Notes: generated by a model not told the origin, from the sequence alone. Positions 34,628-46,984 are shown, counted from the first letter of the stretch. The stretch is 64,000 bases of DNA from Berberis thunbergii (GCA_003290165.1 QNQO01000513.1:496001-560000), one strand, 5' to 3'. A program made the numbers and translations.

Positions 34628-35642
34628 AAAAATATGTTATTAGTGATTTTATCCAGTTTCTAAATATATAGCGATTCGCTTTATATAATTTAAAAAAAAA
34701 ACTCATATTTAGCTACGGTATTTTGACCGTAGCTAACAAATTTTTTTTTTGTAAACATTAGCTACGGCCCTAGTGCCGTCGCTATATTGTTTTCTTAAAT
34801 TTTTTTTTTAAAATGACATTAGTTACGGTATTTGGACCGTGACTAACAAAAAAATTTGTAAACATTATCTACGGCCCTAGTGCCGTCGCTATATTGTTTT
34901 CTTATAATTTTTTTTTTAAAAATCACAAAAACATTTCTAAACATTAGCTACGGCTGTATTGTCGTCGCTAAGTTGTTTTGTTATATATATATTTTTTTAA
35001 ATCACATTAGCAACGGTATGTGGACCGTAGCTAACAAATTTTTTTTCTAAACCTTAGCTACGGCCCCAGTGCCGTCGCTAAGTTGTTTTGTTATATTTTT
35101 TTAAAAAAATACATTAGCTACGACCTGCGTGCCGTCGTTAAGGTGTTTTCCTATAATTTTTTTTTAAAAATCACAAAAACATTTCTAAACATTAGCTACA
35201 GCTGTATTGCCGTCGCTAAGTTGTTTTGTTATATTTTTTTTAAATAAAAATCACATTAGCTACGGCCCTCCTGTCGTCGCTAAGGTGTTTTTCCTATAAT
35301 TTTTTTTTAAATCACAAAAACATTTCTAAACATTAGCTACGGCTGTATTGTCGTCGCTAAGTTAGCCGTAGCTAAGTTGTTTTGTTATATTTTAAAAAAA
35401 AATCACATTAGCGACGGTATGTGGACCGTAGCTAACAAATTTTTTTTCTAAACCTTAGCTATGGCCAAAGTGTCGTCGCTAAGTTGTTTTGTTATATTTT
35501 TTTTAAAAAAAAATCACATTAGCTACAGTATTTTGACCGTAGCTAACAAAAAAATTTCTAAACATTTTGACGATATTTTGACCGTACCTAAAATTAAAAT
35601 CGTCGCTAATTTCCGTAACTAATTTTGATTTTTTTTGTAGTG

Positions 35643-37414
35643 ACTTATACATAACCAAACATGTACTAAGGTGTTTACTACTATTGACTTCTTGAAAAAA
35701 CAGAACAAATAATGACTTGCTTCAGTTGCATCTTATTTAGCCACAACACAAGGCCTTCATGATAGCTTCCATTTATAGCTATGAAAATTACAAAATTTCT
35801 CCGGTTTAAACTAGATGGACTTTAGATGGGTTTTACGATACTGTTGAGTTTTATGAAGTTTGATCGGTACCAGATCTAGTTGCCAACTTTGATAGTCTCT
35901 CTAAGGGTGTGCTTGGTTGCACATATTCTGTGAGAATACGAATTCTATTTTAATTTGAAATAATATTTTGAGGGTTTATTTGAGATTTTAAAGGTATGCA
36001 TGAGATGTCATCACGTGCCATAGATTCCCACGCCTCACTTATATTGGGAAAATAATTCACGGGTCTTCGTCCTCTCGAACAACACATTCGTCTTCCTCTC
36101 GGAGTTTGTCGACAAAAACAATTCGTCTTCCTCTCGAGCAACAGATCTGACTCCTCCGTCGCCTATCTCACTCGATTTGCTCTTCATTGTCGAGCCAATC
36201 CAAACCAAACCAAACCAGTTCAAGGGTTTGTGGACAAGGAGAAGGATCTCTTTTTCTTTCTCCACTTGTGTTCGATATAGAAGATCAAGAGCTTCTCTAT
36301 GTCTCTCTTCAACTGAAACACCAACCGACATTCCCACTTGAAGATGAGAGATTGTTTTGATGGAGAGGAGTAAGAGGACTGGGGAGCTCTCTTGAATGTT
36401 CTGCGACCGGTTCAGTGACTAAATTCATTGTGAATTTTGCAACAAGTACATATGTGGCTACGTGTCCCCTTCTTAGCTTTTTTTCATATGTTTCCCTCTG
36501 GTCGCAATTACAGGCTTGGGCCTGTATTTTTCTACTCCACAGCCTGCTAAGAAAGCCAGTTTGAGCTTGATAGTCTCTCTAAGAGTGTTTCCGAGAGAAA
36601 CATGAAGTTGAAACATCGAAATTTCCTTTCTTTTCCTGTTTTTATCCTCTTTATGATCCACCTGTTATTTAACTTATTTCCATAGATTTTTTTTTTCCGT
36701 CTTTGCAACCATTTGCAACAAACACAACCTTAGATAAACGAATGTGGTCTAATAAATCCATGATGTAATAAAGTGAGGCATAGCCTTTTTCGCCTCTGGA
36801 TGCTCAATGTGCAAAACTTTCAAGAACCGTGTCATGTTTGGGGATTCTCAAAACTCCTGCTCGTTTTTTTTTTTTTAAAGGACCCCTAAACCTTTAAATT
36901 AGTTAAAAATATAAATGTATCAAATATGATATCTCGAAAGGTACAATTCGTTGCGAACTATCATGAAGAATGCTTAAGATAAACCAAGGACTATTCTAGT
37001 CTCATTACTCTGACACTCAATGAATACATACAAGCTAAATTTGAACAACAATTAAGCGATGCCTTTCTAATTCAATATTCTGGTAAATAATATTATACAT
37101 CCTAAAAACTTGGCAATGAGGTCTAATACCCGTTAAACTTCCTAAAATCTCATTGGAAGAGAAGAGATATCAAGCGACACTTATTAGTGATTGCAAATGG
37201 AGATTGAGATGATCATTCAAGTAACTCCCTCTGCTGCTCTGATGATTTAACTACTGCTATTATACAAACTCGAAATAGTGTAGACAATGAAGTTTAAGTT
37301 CAACAAATTGGGACAAGTAGGTAATGCCAAATTGATTAAAAAGACTAACAACATACATTAGTACCCCATTTCAGTGGTAGTGACCCAAGAACAGAAAACT
37401 GAGCACCGTCAATG
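35643..37414. other. Intergenic region between CACTA element and GDPDL
   Basis: No supported gene. A 17-bp perfect direct repeat, TTGATAGTCTCTCTAAG, occurs at 35889-35905 and 36567-36583 and may border an old insertion. From about 35902, TAAGGGTGTGCTTGGTTGCA and, near 36732 in inverted form, TAAGGTTGTGTTTGTTGCAA look like hAT-type inverted termini. The GDPDL 3' UTR should lie in the last 200-300 bp. Confidence 0.45.
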
Positions 37415-40400
37415 TTACTGAGCACAGACAAGATTCGGAACATGTGCTGGTTGACCACTTTTTTTGGCTCCATCTGCTGCTGCACCGGCAGGTCCTGGTG
37501 CTGAGGCCGACTTGCTTACTGGTGGTAGAGGTGGATCTAGAACATCTGCTGCTGTAAGATCTGGTGCAGGGGCTTCAGCTGGTGGCATTGCTTCTGCTGG
37601 AATCAAGTTGATCAAGGAACCGGGTTTTAACGGTAAGATAGCGTATTCAACAACAGAATTTGGATCAAAACATGGACTTCCTGTAGTCAGTCACATAAGA
37701 AAACAACCATGTCATTAGAGCGAACTTTTAGGTATGAAAAGCTAAACCGCTTCGTAACAAACATGAAAAACATAAATGCAGGGTAGCATAATGCATAATT
37801 TAGGATAGTGTGATGCGCCAGATCAGGTCAGTGGAACTTACTCTTGAATGAACTTGCAGTTCCAGGGTAATCAGTTACAAGGCCATCCACTCCAAATCCT
37901 GAGGCATAGGTAGCCATCTCGACGATTGGATCTGAAAAGAAGTCGAACACAATGGTTGTGTATTCATTTCTGAACACTGAGACGTATACAGAAATGTTGG
38001 CAGAGTGCATCCGATCTACAATATCAGTAGCATACGTGCTGAAGGAAGCCTCGTTCTTTATGACGGATGACCTATAGATATTAACTGTATCTGCAAACTT
38101 CTTGATTTCGTCTAAGGATTGTTGGGCTGCACCACCAACAATATCTTCAATGCTTAGGACTTTCTTGTAACTCGGCACATTCTTGAACTTTGCAAGGACT
38201 GAAGTATCATCTGATTCTATCATAACTTTCTGAGTGACTTGTTTGTCGAATGTGGCATTCTTCAAGGCACCATCAACTGCATCAATAATGCTAAGACCCT
38301 TCTTGGATGCAAGGTAGGCAGCATGCTGAAAGAGTGGGAAACACTGTAATATCACTTTAACCATAGAGATTGTGCTAAATGTGTAAACATGAGTGAGAGG
38401 GTTACATTTATGTTGATTAGGACTCCAGAAACTGCCTTGGCCTTCGCTAATTCTAGGAATTCAGCCAGTGTTATGAGTTTTCCAGCGTTCTTATTAATTG
38501 GGTTTCGTGGCAAGTCAGTTGTTTGATCAGAATCATCAAGTGGGCTGTTTAATTGTGCTGAAAGGAGAAAGCCCAAATATCAGTATCATCTCCAAATCCA
38601 ATCATTATCAGAACTAGTGACTAAGTTGCTCATACGCAATCAATCAAAAGTTTCATCCAACGAATCCTTATGTAGCTTACAATATGCCTTTATTGAAAGA
38701 AAATGTAGACATGATATTGATGCATTTATATGCAATTCAATGCAATGCTCTTGGTAGTATAGAAAGAGTTTGCATGAGAATATTAAGTATAATATGTCAG
38801 ACAATTAAGACAGCCAATGGTAAGAAAACCTACGCTTTAGGGTTTGAATCTCGCTCCATTTCAGGTCAAATGAAAAAATCCCATTCACTGATTGGATTTC
38901 TGGGATCATCGTAGCTCTTGGCATGAAAGCAGTCATAGCATTAGTACTCGCCATGAGGTCTGGAGACTGCATGCAGAAGGGAACTCCATCTTGGGTCATT
39001 TGTACTGTGCAGTCTATGATGTCAACACCGTCATCGATTGCTTGCTGATAAGCAAGATCACTGCAGGGTGGATATACTCCACTTGCTCCGTTATGTGAAA
39101 TGATCAAAACTTTGTCTGCCACTATAAAATAGAATAAAAGTTTTTTCCTTAGTTAATCATCCATTTTTTGTTTCCTTGCTTCATGAAGTAGCTGAAGTTG
39201 GTAACTCACATTTGGTAGCCGTAACATTCTTGCGGTTTGCCAAGCAAGCTGTGGAACAGAAATGAAGTGTGTTTAATGAGCAGCATGTTTATCGGTTTCT
39301 AATTACTTTCAGTTGTATAGAATCAATGATAGAATCTCACCAATTGCCTCTGATGCAGTGGTAGCAAAATCCGTAAGCACTCCATCAACCGAAAACACAG
39401 AGTTATCAACAAACTGTATATATTCTGCTGTCGGGTCATAACTATAGTTAAAGCTTGCAGGGAAGTCATTTGCAAAACCCGAAGCATAAACTTCCAGTCC
39501 TATTTTATGAGCATCAATTACAAGACTAGTATGGGGCTCCAAGTATTTCTTAGCATTAACAGGCCAAATCAAATTCTTGGGTACGAGGATCCCAGAAGCG
39601 TAGGTCTTGATTGAAGCCAAATCCTTTAGAATTGAGGTGTATGTTTTCTTGGTTGTGGGTTCGACCGCATCTGCATCACCGAGAATCTTGAGGATGAGCT
39701 TTGACTTGCCTTTGCCGTTCAGCTTCCCGGTGAGGCTCTTCAAGAGACCAACTTCAGGGGATGAGATGTAATTGATGACAAACTCTGAGCTTGCCTTCTG
39801 AATATATGCTCCCACATCCACTTTGTGTTCCTTATAGAACATATCATACTGAAAGCATCGATCAGTTGTAAGGAAAATCAGCACTATGTGACTAAATATA
39901 AGGAAATCAAAAGATTGACTTAGGAGATCTAGGAGAATCTACATGCATTATCACGATTCTTCCAAGTTATAGGACAATTCATACCAATTGTGTTCAACAA
40001 TAGGAAGAGTTAAGAGGCCTCTTTACCTGCACATTGAGCCAAATCTTAGGGGGTTTAAGTTTGACCAACTCCTCTACAGTAGTTATTGGCAGTATAGCAT
40101 CAAAGACATCCGGACGAGTGTAGAAACTCTGAACCACTGAACGGAAAACAATCGAAGGACAAAAGAATGAATGAAAAAAAAAATAGTTAAATTAATTTTT
40201 GTTATAGTTGAATTTTTTTATTTTTATTTAGTAAATAGATCATGGAAGTGTGAAGGTAATACATGCTACTTTGTCAAATATTTCCTTATCTGTGTAGTCC
40301 ACTGTAAACCATCCTTGAACAGTGTGTCCATTAATATTGTAGGTTTTCTCGCCCTTGGGGTGGATAACGGCTATATTCGTGGAATTATCGATCTTTACAT

Positions 40401-40979
40401 CTTTTTGGCATAAAGCAAGACCAGTTTTTGTGAATTGTACATCACAATACACCACCACATCAGATACACTTTGATCTATAGCGAATTGGTTGGCGTAGTC
40501 GCTTGATTCAGGAAACAGCCCTGACATTCCACCCCGGGCTATAATCTCAGGTCTCTTACCTGAAATCACGTACAATCGTGTTGGGATAAACAACATTTTC
40601 GTGATAAAAATCAGGCTAACAAAACAGATTTGCAGAAAAAGCTTGAGATGTGATTATCATTACATTCATAACATCATGTTTCTTAATTTAAAACAGATCC
40701 AGTTTTTTGTAAAATAACAAAAACAAAGGCAATTGGGCCCAAGTGCAATGAACTGATAAAAGAGAATGTTTCATTCATAACCATACTAGAATTTTATTTA
40801 AACATGTTGTGCATGTCCATGTGATCCTTTTAGATGAAAATAATTTGAGGATATGTTCCCAGAAAAAGGGAATTACCTGAAAGGGTTAACCATTTCTGGG
40901 CAGGTAGTGCAGGCTGCGTGGATTTCTTCGCTAGAGCGGATTGAATCAACAAGAAAACAAAAAGGACATTTCGAACCAT
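37415..40979 (-). CDS. GDPDL: Glycerophosphodiester phosphodiesterase-like protein (SHV3/GDPDL family)
   Basis: A plant-specific, normally GPI-anchored cell-surface protein with two GDPD-like domains, needed for cell-wall cellulose/pectin organisation. Exons on the minus strand: 40979-40877, 40559-40270, 40128-40027, 39848-39341, 39248-39210, 39121-38834, 38557-38406, 38325-37842, 37680-37415. Phases fit throughout, giving 743 residues, near the family's 750-770. The signal peptide is MVRNVLFVFLLIQSALA. Domain 1 starts PEIIARGGMSGLFPESS and contains YCDVQFTKTGLALC. Domain 2 starts VLIISHNGASGVYPPCSDLA and contains DCTVQMTQDGVPFCMQ, and the segment FGVDGLVTDYPGT ends it. The proline/alanine-rich tail ends LVCAQ, without the hydrophobic GPI signal. 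That signal (VTLTVLSFLFLG) is present immediately downstream in another frame. Confidence 0.9.
37456..37466 (-). other. 7-A tract where the GDPDL frame is probably lost
   Basis: On the minus strand GCC is followed by seven As and then GTGG. In the annotated frame the protein stops 15 codons later without an anchor. Shifted by one position after this tract, the sequence reads on to SVTLTVLSFLFLGHYH and a stop, a typical GPI-signal hydrophobic end. A one-base length difference in the A tract would explain it. Confidence 0.55.
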
Positions 40980-43012
40980 CCTTTCTAGATCCTGAGAAAT
41001 TAGAATTGATTACATGTTTAATAACATAACTATCCATCAACAAAATGAATCAAGAAAAATATGGGAGAGTAATTAATAAAAAAATTCTTAACTAGTTGTT
41101 CTAACATTCAACCAACAATCGAATGTGAACGTACCCACGCCCCGGGATCGTACATTCCCTATCAAGTTTCAGAAACTCTCAAGGGAATGGAATGTAAGAG
41201 AGAGAGAGGAGAGAATGGGGTGAAGTTTTATTAACTCCCACACAAATATGTTCTCAAATGAATTCTTGGTCAATATTTGCTCTTAAATTTCCGAATTTAT
41301 TGCTCCATGCGTTTGTTTTATCACCTCTAGTCAATATATGGGTTTTTTTTTATTTTTATTTATTTAACAATTCAGTAATGAATCAAGGAACAGCTCAGCC
41401 TTCAAGGACTATAACTGTTTTTAAACACCCAACCAACTGTATTTCAAACAAAGGAGGGAAATAGTGACTACTACATTCTTCAAATAGTACCTGGAATTCT
41501 TGATAGGTCAATAATATAGCAATACAATTGTTGATTTTTGGATCCAAAACAAGTTCAGTGATGTAATGGGTCATCGTGACCGTTCAAGAAATTGAATTTG
41601 GTTGTCTAGTCATTGTGACTGTTAAAATCGAATGGTGGTTGTCAACTAAGCTGATTGTTTAGAGACTATTTGGAGATCATTAGGTCACCTTGTTAATTTC
41701 GATAGTTGTAAGTTGGGCGGTTTGAAACTTTTACTCGTGACTGGCCTGTACAGTTCTTTGGATAGTTTGCTCATGTCTTGCTTAACCTAACCTCGTGTTG
41801 GCCACTATTCTGTCTACGAAGAACCCAAGCTTAAGATCTTAGATGCATATATCTTCCAACAACTCAAATATTAACTCGAGTTTAGCCAAGTTGGATTTGT
41901 TAATATATAGTAAACAACAAAACATTAATTTCTTAGTCAGATCTAAGATTGATGTTAAGAATGAATAATGAAACTCATTGTTCTCATCCAAATCTATTAA
42001 CTTTTAAGAAACATAGACATTTATAAATGAAAGCGTCGAGCAAGGTCCAAAATTTGAGGAGCGGAATTTTGATTTGTATCCCAAACTGCCACAGCAAAAT
42101 TCCAGAGTGGAAGAAGTGTTACCCTTGCCAGAAGGTTCATGGGACTAATTAGACCATGCTCTTCCGTTGCATTGGGGCAATTGGAACAAAATCATGTCCA
42201 GTATGAAATTTGGGGGGTTCAATTTAATTGTCATACAAAATAAATTATGGTACATCGTTGTTAAACGCTTTCAGTTCTTTGAGCCATTGAATCATGGTTG
42301 AATTATTAAGACTAATTAAGGGATTCAGTTTCTTCCCTAACTAATTCAAATCAATTTATTCGATTATCTTTTTATATTGACTTAAGCTCATTACATATAC
42401 ATCAAACATTGGCGTACCATAGATAGATCATGTAGGACATTCCACTCCAGGCATCTCATATATTTGCTAGTTAACAAGAAATGTTGACGCTCAATAGGAA
42501 GAAGCTTCACAATTGAAAATGACTGATCAATAAATGTTTTATCAACTATGGAATTCAATCATATATATACAGTGAGGAGTCTTCTCTTATACTAGATTTT
42601 CTTAGTATATACAGATATGAGGGACACATTTGAACCTCACACGAGTACTTATAAGTCTCCTTGAGACTTCCAGCCGTTCTATAAAACATATAGATCCATG
42701 CATGCGTTCATCTTCTCTCTGGGTTACTAGAATTACCCAATTAAATGAAGAGAAAATCCAAAAATATTCAATGTTCCAAGCGATGTGCCAACAATATAAT
42801 ATGATGAAATAATGAAAGTTTTGTTGTAATTATAGAGTAACAAAACCCCACTTGTTTAATCATAAAGATAAACACATCAGATATTTCCATTCAACAGAAA
42901 CAAAGCAAACTGAAAACTAGAGTATACACTTAACAAGGAAAATCAACAAACATGCATGAATGAAATTAACAACACACAACATCAAATACAATACAACACT
43001 CAAAATAATTAT
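40980..43012. other. Intergenic region between GDPDL and TIL
   Basis: The first 250 bp should hold the GDPDL 5' UTR and promoter. They include a GAGAGAGAGAGGAGAGA stretch (about 41189-41212 on the plus strand), which is TC-rich on the GDPDL strand, a common plant core-promoter feature. The rest has no recognisable gene or repeat. Confidence 0.4.
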
Positions 43013-43018
43013 TTTATT
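43013..43018 (-). terminator. Polyadenylation signal of TIL
   Basis: AATAAA on the minus strand, about 43 bp after the TIL stop codon. Its position and A/T-rich context fit a near-upstream element. Confidence 0.45.
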
Positions 43019-43060
43019 GCTCTCACATGATCTTTTCACTTATTTATAGATGATCGAAAC

Positions 43061-43993
43061 TTATTTTCCAAATATGGATTTAAGCCACCAACTGCCTTTG
43101 TCTTTGGGGCCCTCTCCCTCTGGTGGAGGGTTACTTTGTGGTGTCTTGTGGAGTTTCTTCACATCATATCCTTCTTCAGTTGCTTTCTGAACCAGTTCAT
43201 TGTAGATTCCTTCATCTAGTTGAGTCTGCCTACACAAGATCTGTAAAATATATACCATACCACAAATGAGAAAAATATATAAATTAATGTCATCAAGGTA
43301 ATTACTGAAAAATATAAAATCAACTTACTAATGTGTAAATTGGAAAAAGATGAGAAAATAGAATAAAAGATAGTCGATCATGATCGTCTAGACCATATCA
43401 ATCTCTATACATGAAAATAATTTGCTTCACATCAATTTTTTTGGTTAATTGTAGCTGCGTGAAAATTAGGGTTGCCTGAAAAAATGATTCAACTTGAAGT
43501 GGATCCTGTAGGGAGCTTATATCCTACACTATTACACTAACTCAGCTATTAAAAAAAAATTAGAACATAATTAAATATGTAAAGGTGGAGACAAGGAGCA
43601 AGAAATAAATAAAGATACCCAAAGGAACTTTCTTCTGGGCTCTCCAATCAAAACATACTGATAATCCTCATCAATGAACAAAACCCAATAGTCTCCATAA
43701 ACAGGAATGATAGGCAAGAATGGAGGAACCATGAACTTCACTTTGAGCTTAGCTTCATCACTTGAAGCATCAGCTTTATAAGCTGTTCCTTCTATGGAAG
43801 ATTTCTTCCCTTTACTCCAAGTTTCATTAAGAACATGGACAGTAGTTCCATCTTCATTCAAAGTGTAAGTAGCCCTTGTGTCCACACTGTCTTTCGGTTC
43901 GAAAAATGATGGAAATGAAGCTATTTCATACCACCTCCCCATGTACCTTGCTACGTCTAAATTCTTCACTACTTGCAATTCTTTCTTCGCCAT
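43061..43993 (-). CDS. TIL: Temperature-induced lipocalin
   Basis: A small plasma-membrane and lipid-droplet-associated lipocalin that protects membranes from heat, cold and oxidative damage; homologous to bacterial Blc and animal apolipoprotein D. Two exons: 43993-43619 (125 codons) and 43240-43061 (59 codons plus TAA). The resulting 184 residues are close to the usual 185. The start MAKKELQVVKNLDVARYMGR is the family N-terminus. The lipocalin signature GRWYEIASFPSFFEPKD is present, as are YTLNEDGTTVHVLNETW, GDYWVLFIDEDYQYVLIGEP and, across the intron, RKFLW/ILCRQTQLDE. It has no signal peptide, as expected for plant TILs, and a proline-rich loop near the C-terminus (SNPPPEGEGPKDKGSWWLKS). 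The gene appears intact. Confidence 0.95.
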
Positions 43994-44064
43994 TGTTGTG
44001 TAGTTTGGGTCTGATGAAAAAAATAATGGAGGAATTATTGGTTTTTGATGTTGGTTTGTTTGAT

Positions 44065-44072
44065 GTTATATA
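44065..44072 (-). promoter_or_regulatory. TATA box of TIL
   Basis: TATATAAC on the minus strand, about 75 bp upstream of the start codon. It is the best core-promoter match in this flank. No heat-shock element was convincingly seen. Confidence 0.5.
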
Positions 44073-44149
44073 CAGAAGATGGTGATAAGGTGGGTCAGGT
44101 GGGTCTAAGACAGGTGTGTGGTGCATTCCTTGTGGGTTTAAGAAGTGAT

Positions 44150-44433
44150 GGCAACATATGATGGATGAATCAGGAGAAGTTTTGAAACTTGCGTACTAAG
44201 TTATATTGCTTGGTTCTAAACATTGTTACATTAGTTGCATTGCTTGTGGTCGTAGGATTTCTATTTCAGCTCTAGATCTATCTCGAAGGTTTTATGTCCT
44301 CCAAAAAAAAATTGTTTCTCAATGAATCAAAGAAACCTGCATGGTTATGAATGGAGAACATGAATTTGATGAAAATATCTATCCTCATGTTTTTATATGG
44401 GATCACAAAAAATACATTGTTACAGTGAGAGCC

Positions 44434-44465
<32 letters not shown>

Positions 44466-44704
44466 TTTTCAAATATATAATTATCTTCAACCTCGAGGGA
44501 AAAACGATCTTCTATCTTCTCCTTTTTCTCTAGTTTTTCTTGGACTTTTTCTTTTGAAACAAACATAACCTAACTATTTATGAATTTGAGGCGGGGTGCA
44601 TGTCAAGGGAACACGATTGAAGTCACTATAATAAGGTTGATGAGTTTTGACTTGTCTTTGACACAAATTCAGTCATAAGGTACAGTGACTTAAATGAAAG
44701 GTTT
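44150..44704. other. Intergenic, no gene seen
   Basis: Distal TIL upstream region. It includes an A17 run followed by (TA)n at about 44434-44465 and no coding sequence. Confidence 0.4.
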
Positions 44705-44842
44705 GGAGGTCCTGTGCACATCTCTGGGCCGTCAGATTTGATCCGACGATTCAGATCGATGGATTTAAAAAACATGGGTTTTGAAATCCATTCTGAGTCG
44801 TCGGATCAAATCCGTCGGCTGAGATATATGCACAAGACCTCC
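44705..44842. mobile_element. Foldback MITE
   Basis: 138 bp forming a near-complete hairpin. The left arm starts GGAGGTCCTGTGCACATCTC and continues through GATTTGATCCGACGA. The right arm read backwards starts GGAGGTCTTGTGCATATATC and contains the same GATTTGATCCGACGA. Arms are about 51 bp with a short spacer. No clear target duplication could be set. Confidence 0.75.
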
Positions 44843-45089
44843 TCCTGTGCTTCCTACGCATGACCCCCCCTCAATCCTAATAAAGTATGGGGCTTTGTAA
44901 AAAAAATGATGCTTTCAAAAAACAAATTCCAAATCCAACCCATACAAATAACATTTTTGGAAAAAAAAAAAAACTAAATATTTTCAAGTTCCTATTTTAA
45001 CCATATGCCAATCTTTCTAATAAACAAACCGACAAATCTCTTTTTCTAAAAGGCAACAACCAACGACTTCTCTATTGTTTTTATGAAAC

Positions 45090-45560
45090 AAAGAAATGAG
45101 CAGGCGGCGGTGGGTCATGGTGGCGGTCGAGATCCTATGAGGTTCACCAAACCTCCCTTCGATGGACTATTTCAATTCTCTCTCCGATGGTCTGTTTTTG
45201 TTGGTGGAAGGTGAAGGAGGTGGTGGTAGTGGGGGAGGGTGGCTGGTGGTAGTCTATTTTGTTGGTGGAGGAGGGTGGAAGAGGAAGTTATGGGTGGTGG
45301 TTGTTAGATATTTTGTCTGATCTGATTGGAAGTTGGGAATGATGGAGATGGTGGTCTGATCAGAGGTAGAACAGTAGTGGAGAAGGGTGGCCGATGGTGG
45401 TTGCAATTTCTGAATTGCAGTGGGTGGCATAGGTAGTGGTCTGCAATTTTAAAATTGCAGTGGGTGGAGATGGTGGTGGTATGGAGTTTTGAGTTTGCAG
45501 TGGGCGAAGGTGGTGGTGCACTGATCTATACAGAGGTGGTGGCGTGCTGGTGCGGACCCA
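45090..45560 (+). repeat. GGTGG-rich low-complexity segment
   Basis: A G-rich stretch made of GGTGG, GTGGTGG and GGAGG words. Imperfect repeats of TTGCAGTGGGTGGAGATGG occur at about 45414-45500. Open frames across it are compositional. It may be part of an unclassified transposon. Confidence 0.5.
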
Positions 45561-46984
45561 ACTTCCATAAGGAAGCTAGGGTGGTAATGGAGAAAATTCT
45601 AAATCAAAATTTCCCAAATTTGAATAAGGGCAAAAATGAAATTATGTAAAAATTGAAAATGAAGTCAAAACATAACATGGGTAAAATAAAAATGTTTAAA
45701 TCAAATTTTTTTTGTATAATTTGTTCTAAATCAGGTTTAAAAAAAAAAAAAAAAAGTTGGAACAAGATTTTTTTACCCAAAAAAATTATGAATTGGGGCT
45801 TAGCCTAATTGCATGTTAAGGTATATGTAAAGGGTAAAGCAAAATAGGCTAAATTGGCTCAAGTCAGCATGTCACAGTGGTTAGTTCATTTTCGGCACCA
45901 AATAAAATCATAAGGAGTAATGTAGACAACACCAGTTTAGAAAATTACTTGGGCTCTGCTTGGTTCACTGCAAATCCTCTGTAAATGCAATTGATTTGCT
46001 GGAACTTTCATATGCGAGTGCTTGAAATATCACATGAATTTTTTTTTATATGAAAAATTGATTTGCAAGACTTACCATTTATTGTGGAATTTTTAGCAAA
46101 ACCATTTCACCATTCAAGGCACTAAAATCAATTTAATGAATGATTTATTTTCTAACCCACATGTACTCACATATTAATTTATGGTAATGTACATGCCATA
46201 TGATCTTATTATGGAATTTGGATGAATAAGTATCAACTTTTGCCAAGTTTTATTTTGCGTATAGTAAGTCAACCTAGAAAAAAATTGCAATAAGTTTTGG
46301 GAGTTGTTACATGTACCCTACTATTTGGCTCGATTACACCAACTTTTTCTTGCATCGTTTTGAGATGTTTTGATTTTGTTTCACCAACTTACCATTTTAT
46401 CAATAAAAAAAAATTTGTTGGTGAAATTTTTTGTTGGTTGCTTCCATTATTATTAAACCAACTATTATTGATTTGAATATAAGTAGAAATTCAAATCTGA
46501 TTTCGAATAATCGCACTTGAAAGTGCAGAATAATGCAATTGATGTGTTCATCAACCATAGAGGGGCTGATAAAATCATTACATATTAAAAATAATTAAAT
46601 TTAGAAAATGAAAGTGAGCACATTAATTTTAAATATGTTTGTAACTATTACATTATATTTTGCAAAATTGCATTTAAAAGTATAAAAAATAAAAAAAAAA
46701 ACCCTAAACATAAAAATTTGCAATAGAAATCATTCGTACAAATTTCTCAATCAACAACGTGAGTAATGTAGATCTGGTTTAAGGTTAACAAAAGTGATTG
46801 GGTGCACCGAGCAATTTTTAAGACCTAAATCTAACAATGGAAGTTTGGGGCATTGAGCAAAAAAGTCGGGTATGTTTTGCAACTCCCTAAGTTTTTCATT
46901 TGCCACCAAGCACATTGAGAATGAACATTTAAAATAAATAAATAAATAAATAATTAGGTCGTTGACCATTTTTATTGATTTATT
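45561..46984. other. Intergenic A/T-rich, no gene seen
   Basis: Contains A- and T-runs and an (AAAT)n microsatellite at about 46930-46955. Nothing coding was recognised. Confidence 0.4.

Larger units (their letters stand above)
34020..35610. repeat. Right sub-terminal repeat array of the CACTA element
   Basis: More than ten blocks of TTAGCTACGGTATTTTGACC, CCGTAGCTAACAAA and TAGCTACGGC..GTGCCGTCGCTA, separated by A- or T-runs. A unit of 250 bp is duplicated (about 34270-34520 and 34520-34770) and includes a tRNA-like piece each time. Confidence 0.8.
30725..35642. mobile_element. Complete non-autonomous CACTA transposon, 4.9 kb
   Basis: The left end CACTACAAAAAAATTGAAAT (30725) and the right end, read on the minus strand, CACTACAAAAAAAATCAAAA (35642), are matching CACTA terminal repeats. 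Flanks are ACA and ACT, so the expected 3-bp duplication is imperfect. Long sub-terminal arrays of GCGACGGC/GCCGTCGC (left) and TAGCTACGG/CCGTAGCTA (right) flank a satellite core. No transposase or TNP2-like frame was found. It is distinct in sequence from the CACTA at 1-6670. Confidence 0.88.

Noticed and set aside
36035..36337. 100-residue minus-strand frame between CACTA and GDPDL
   Set aside because: No recognisable domain; overlaps a probable old transposon bordered by direct and inverted repeats.
45455..45649. Frame in the GGTGG-rich stretch
   Set aside because: Composition-driven; no conserved protein features.
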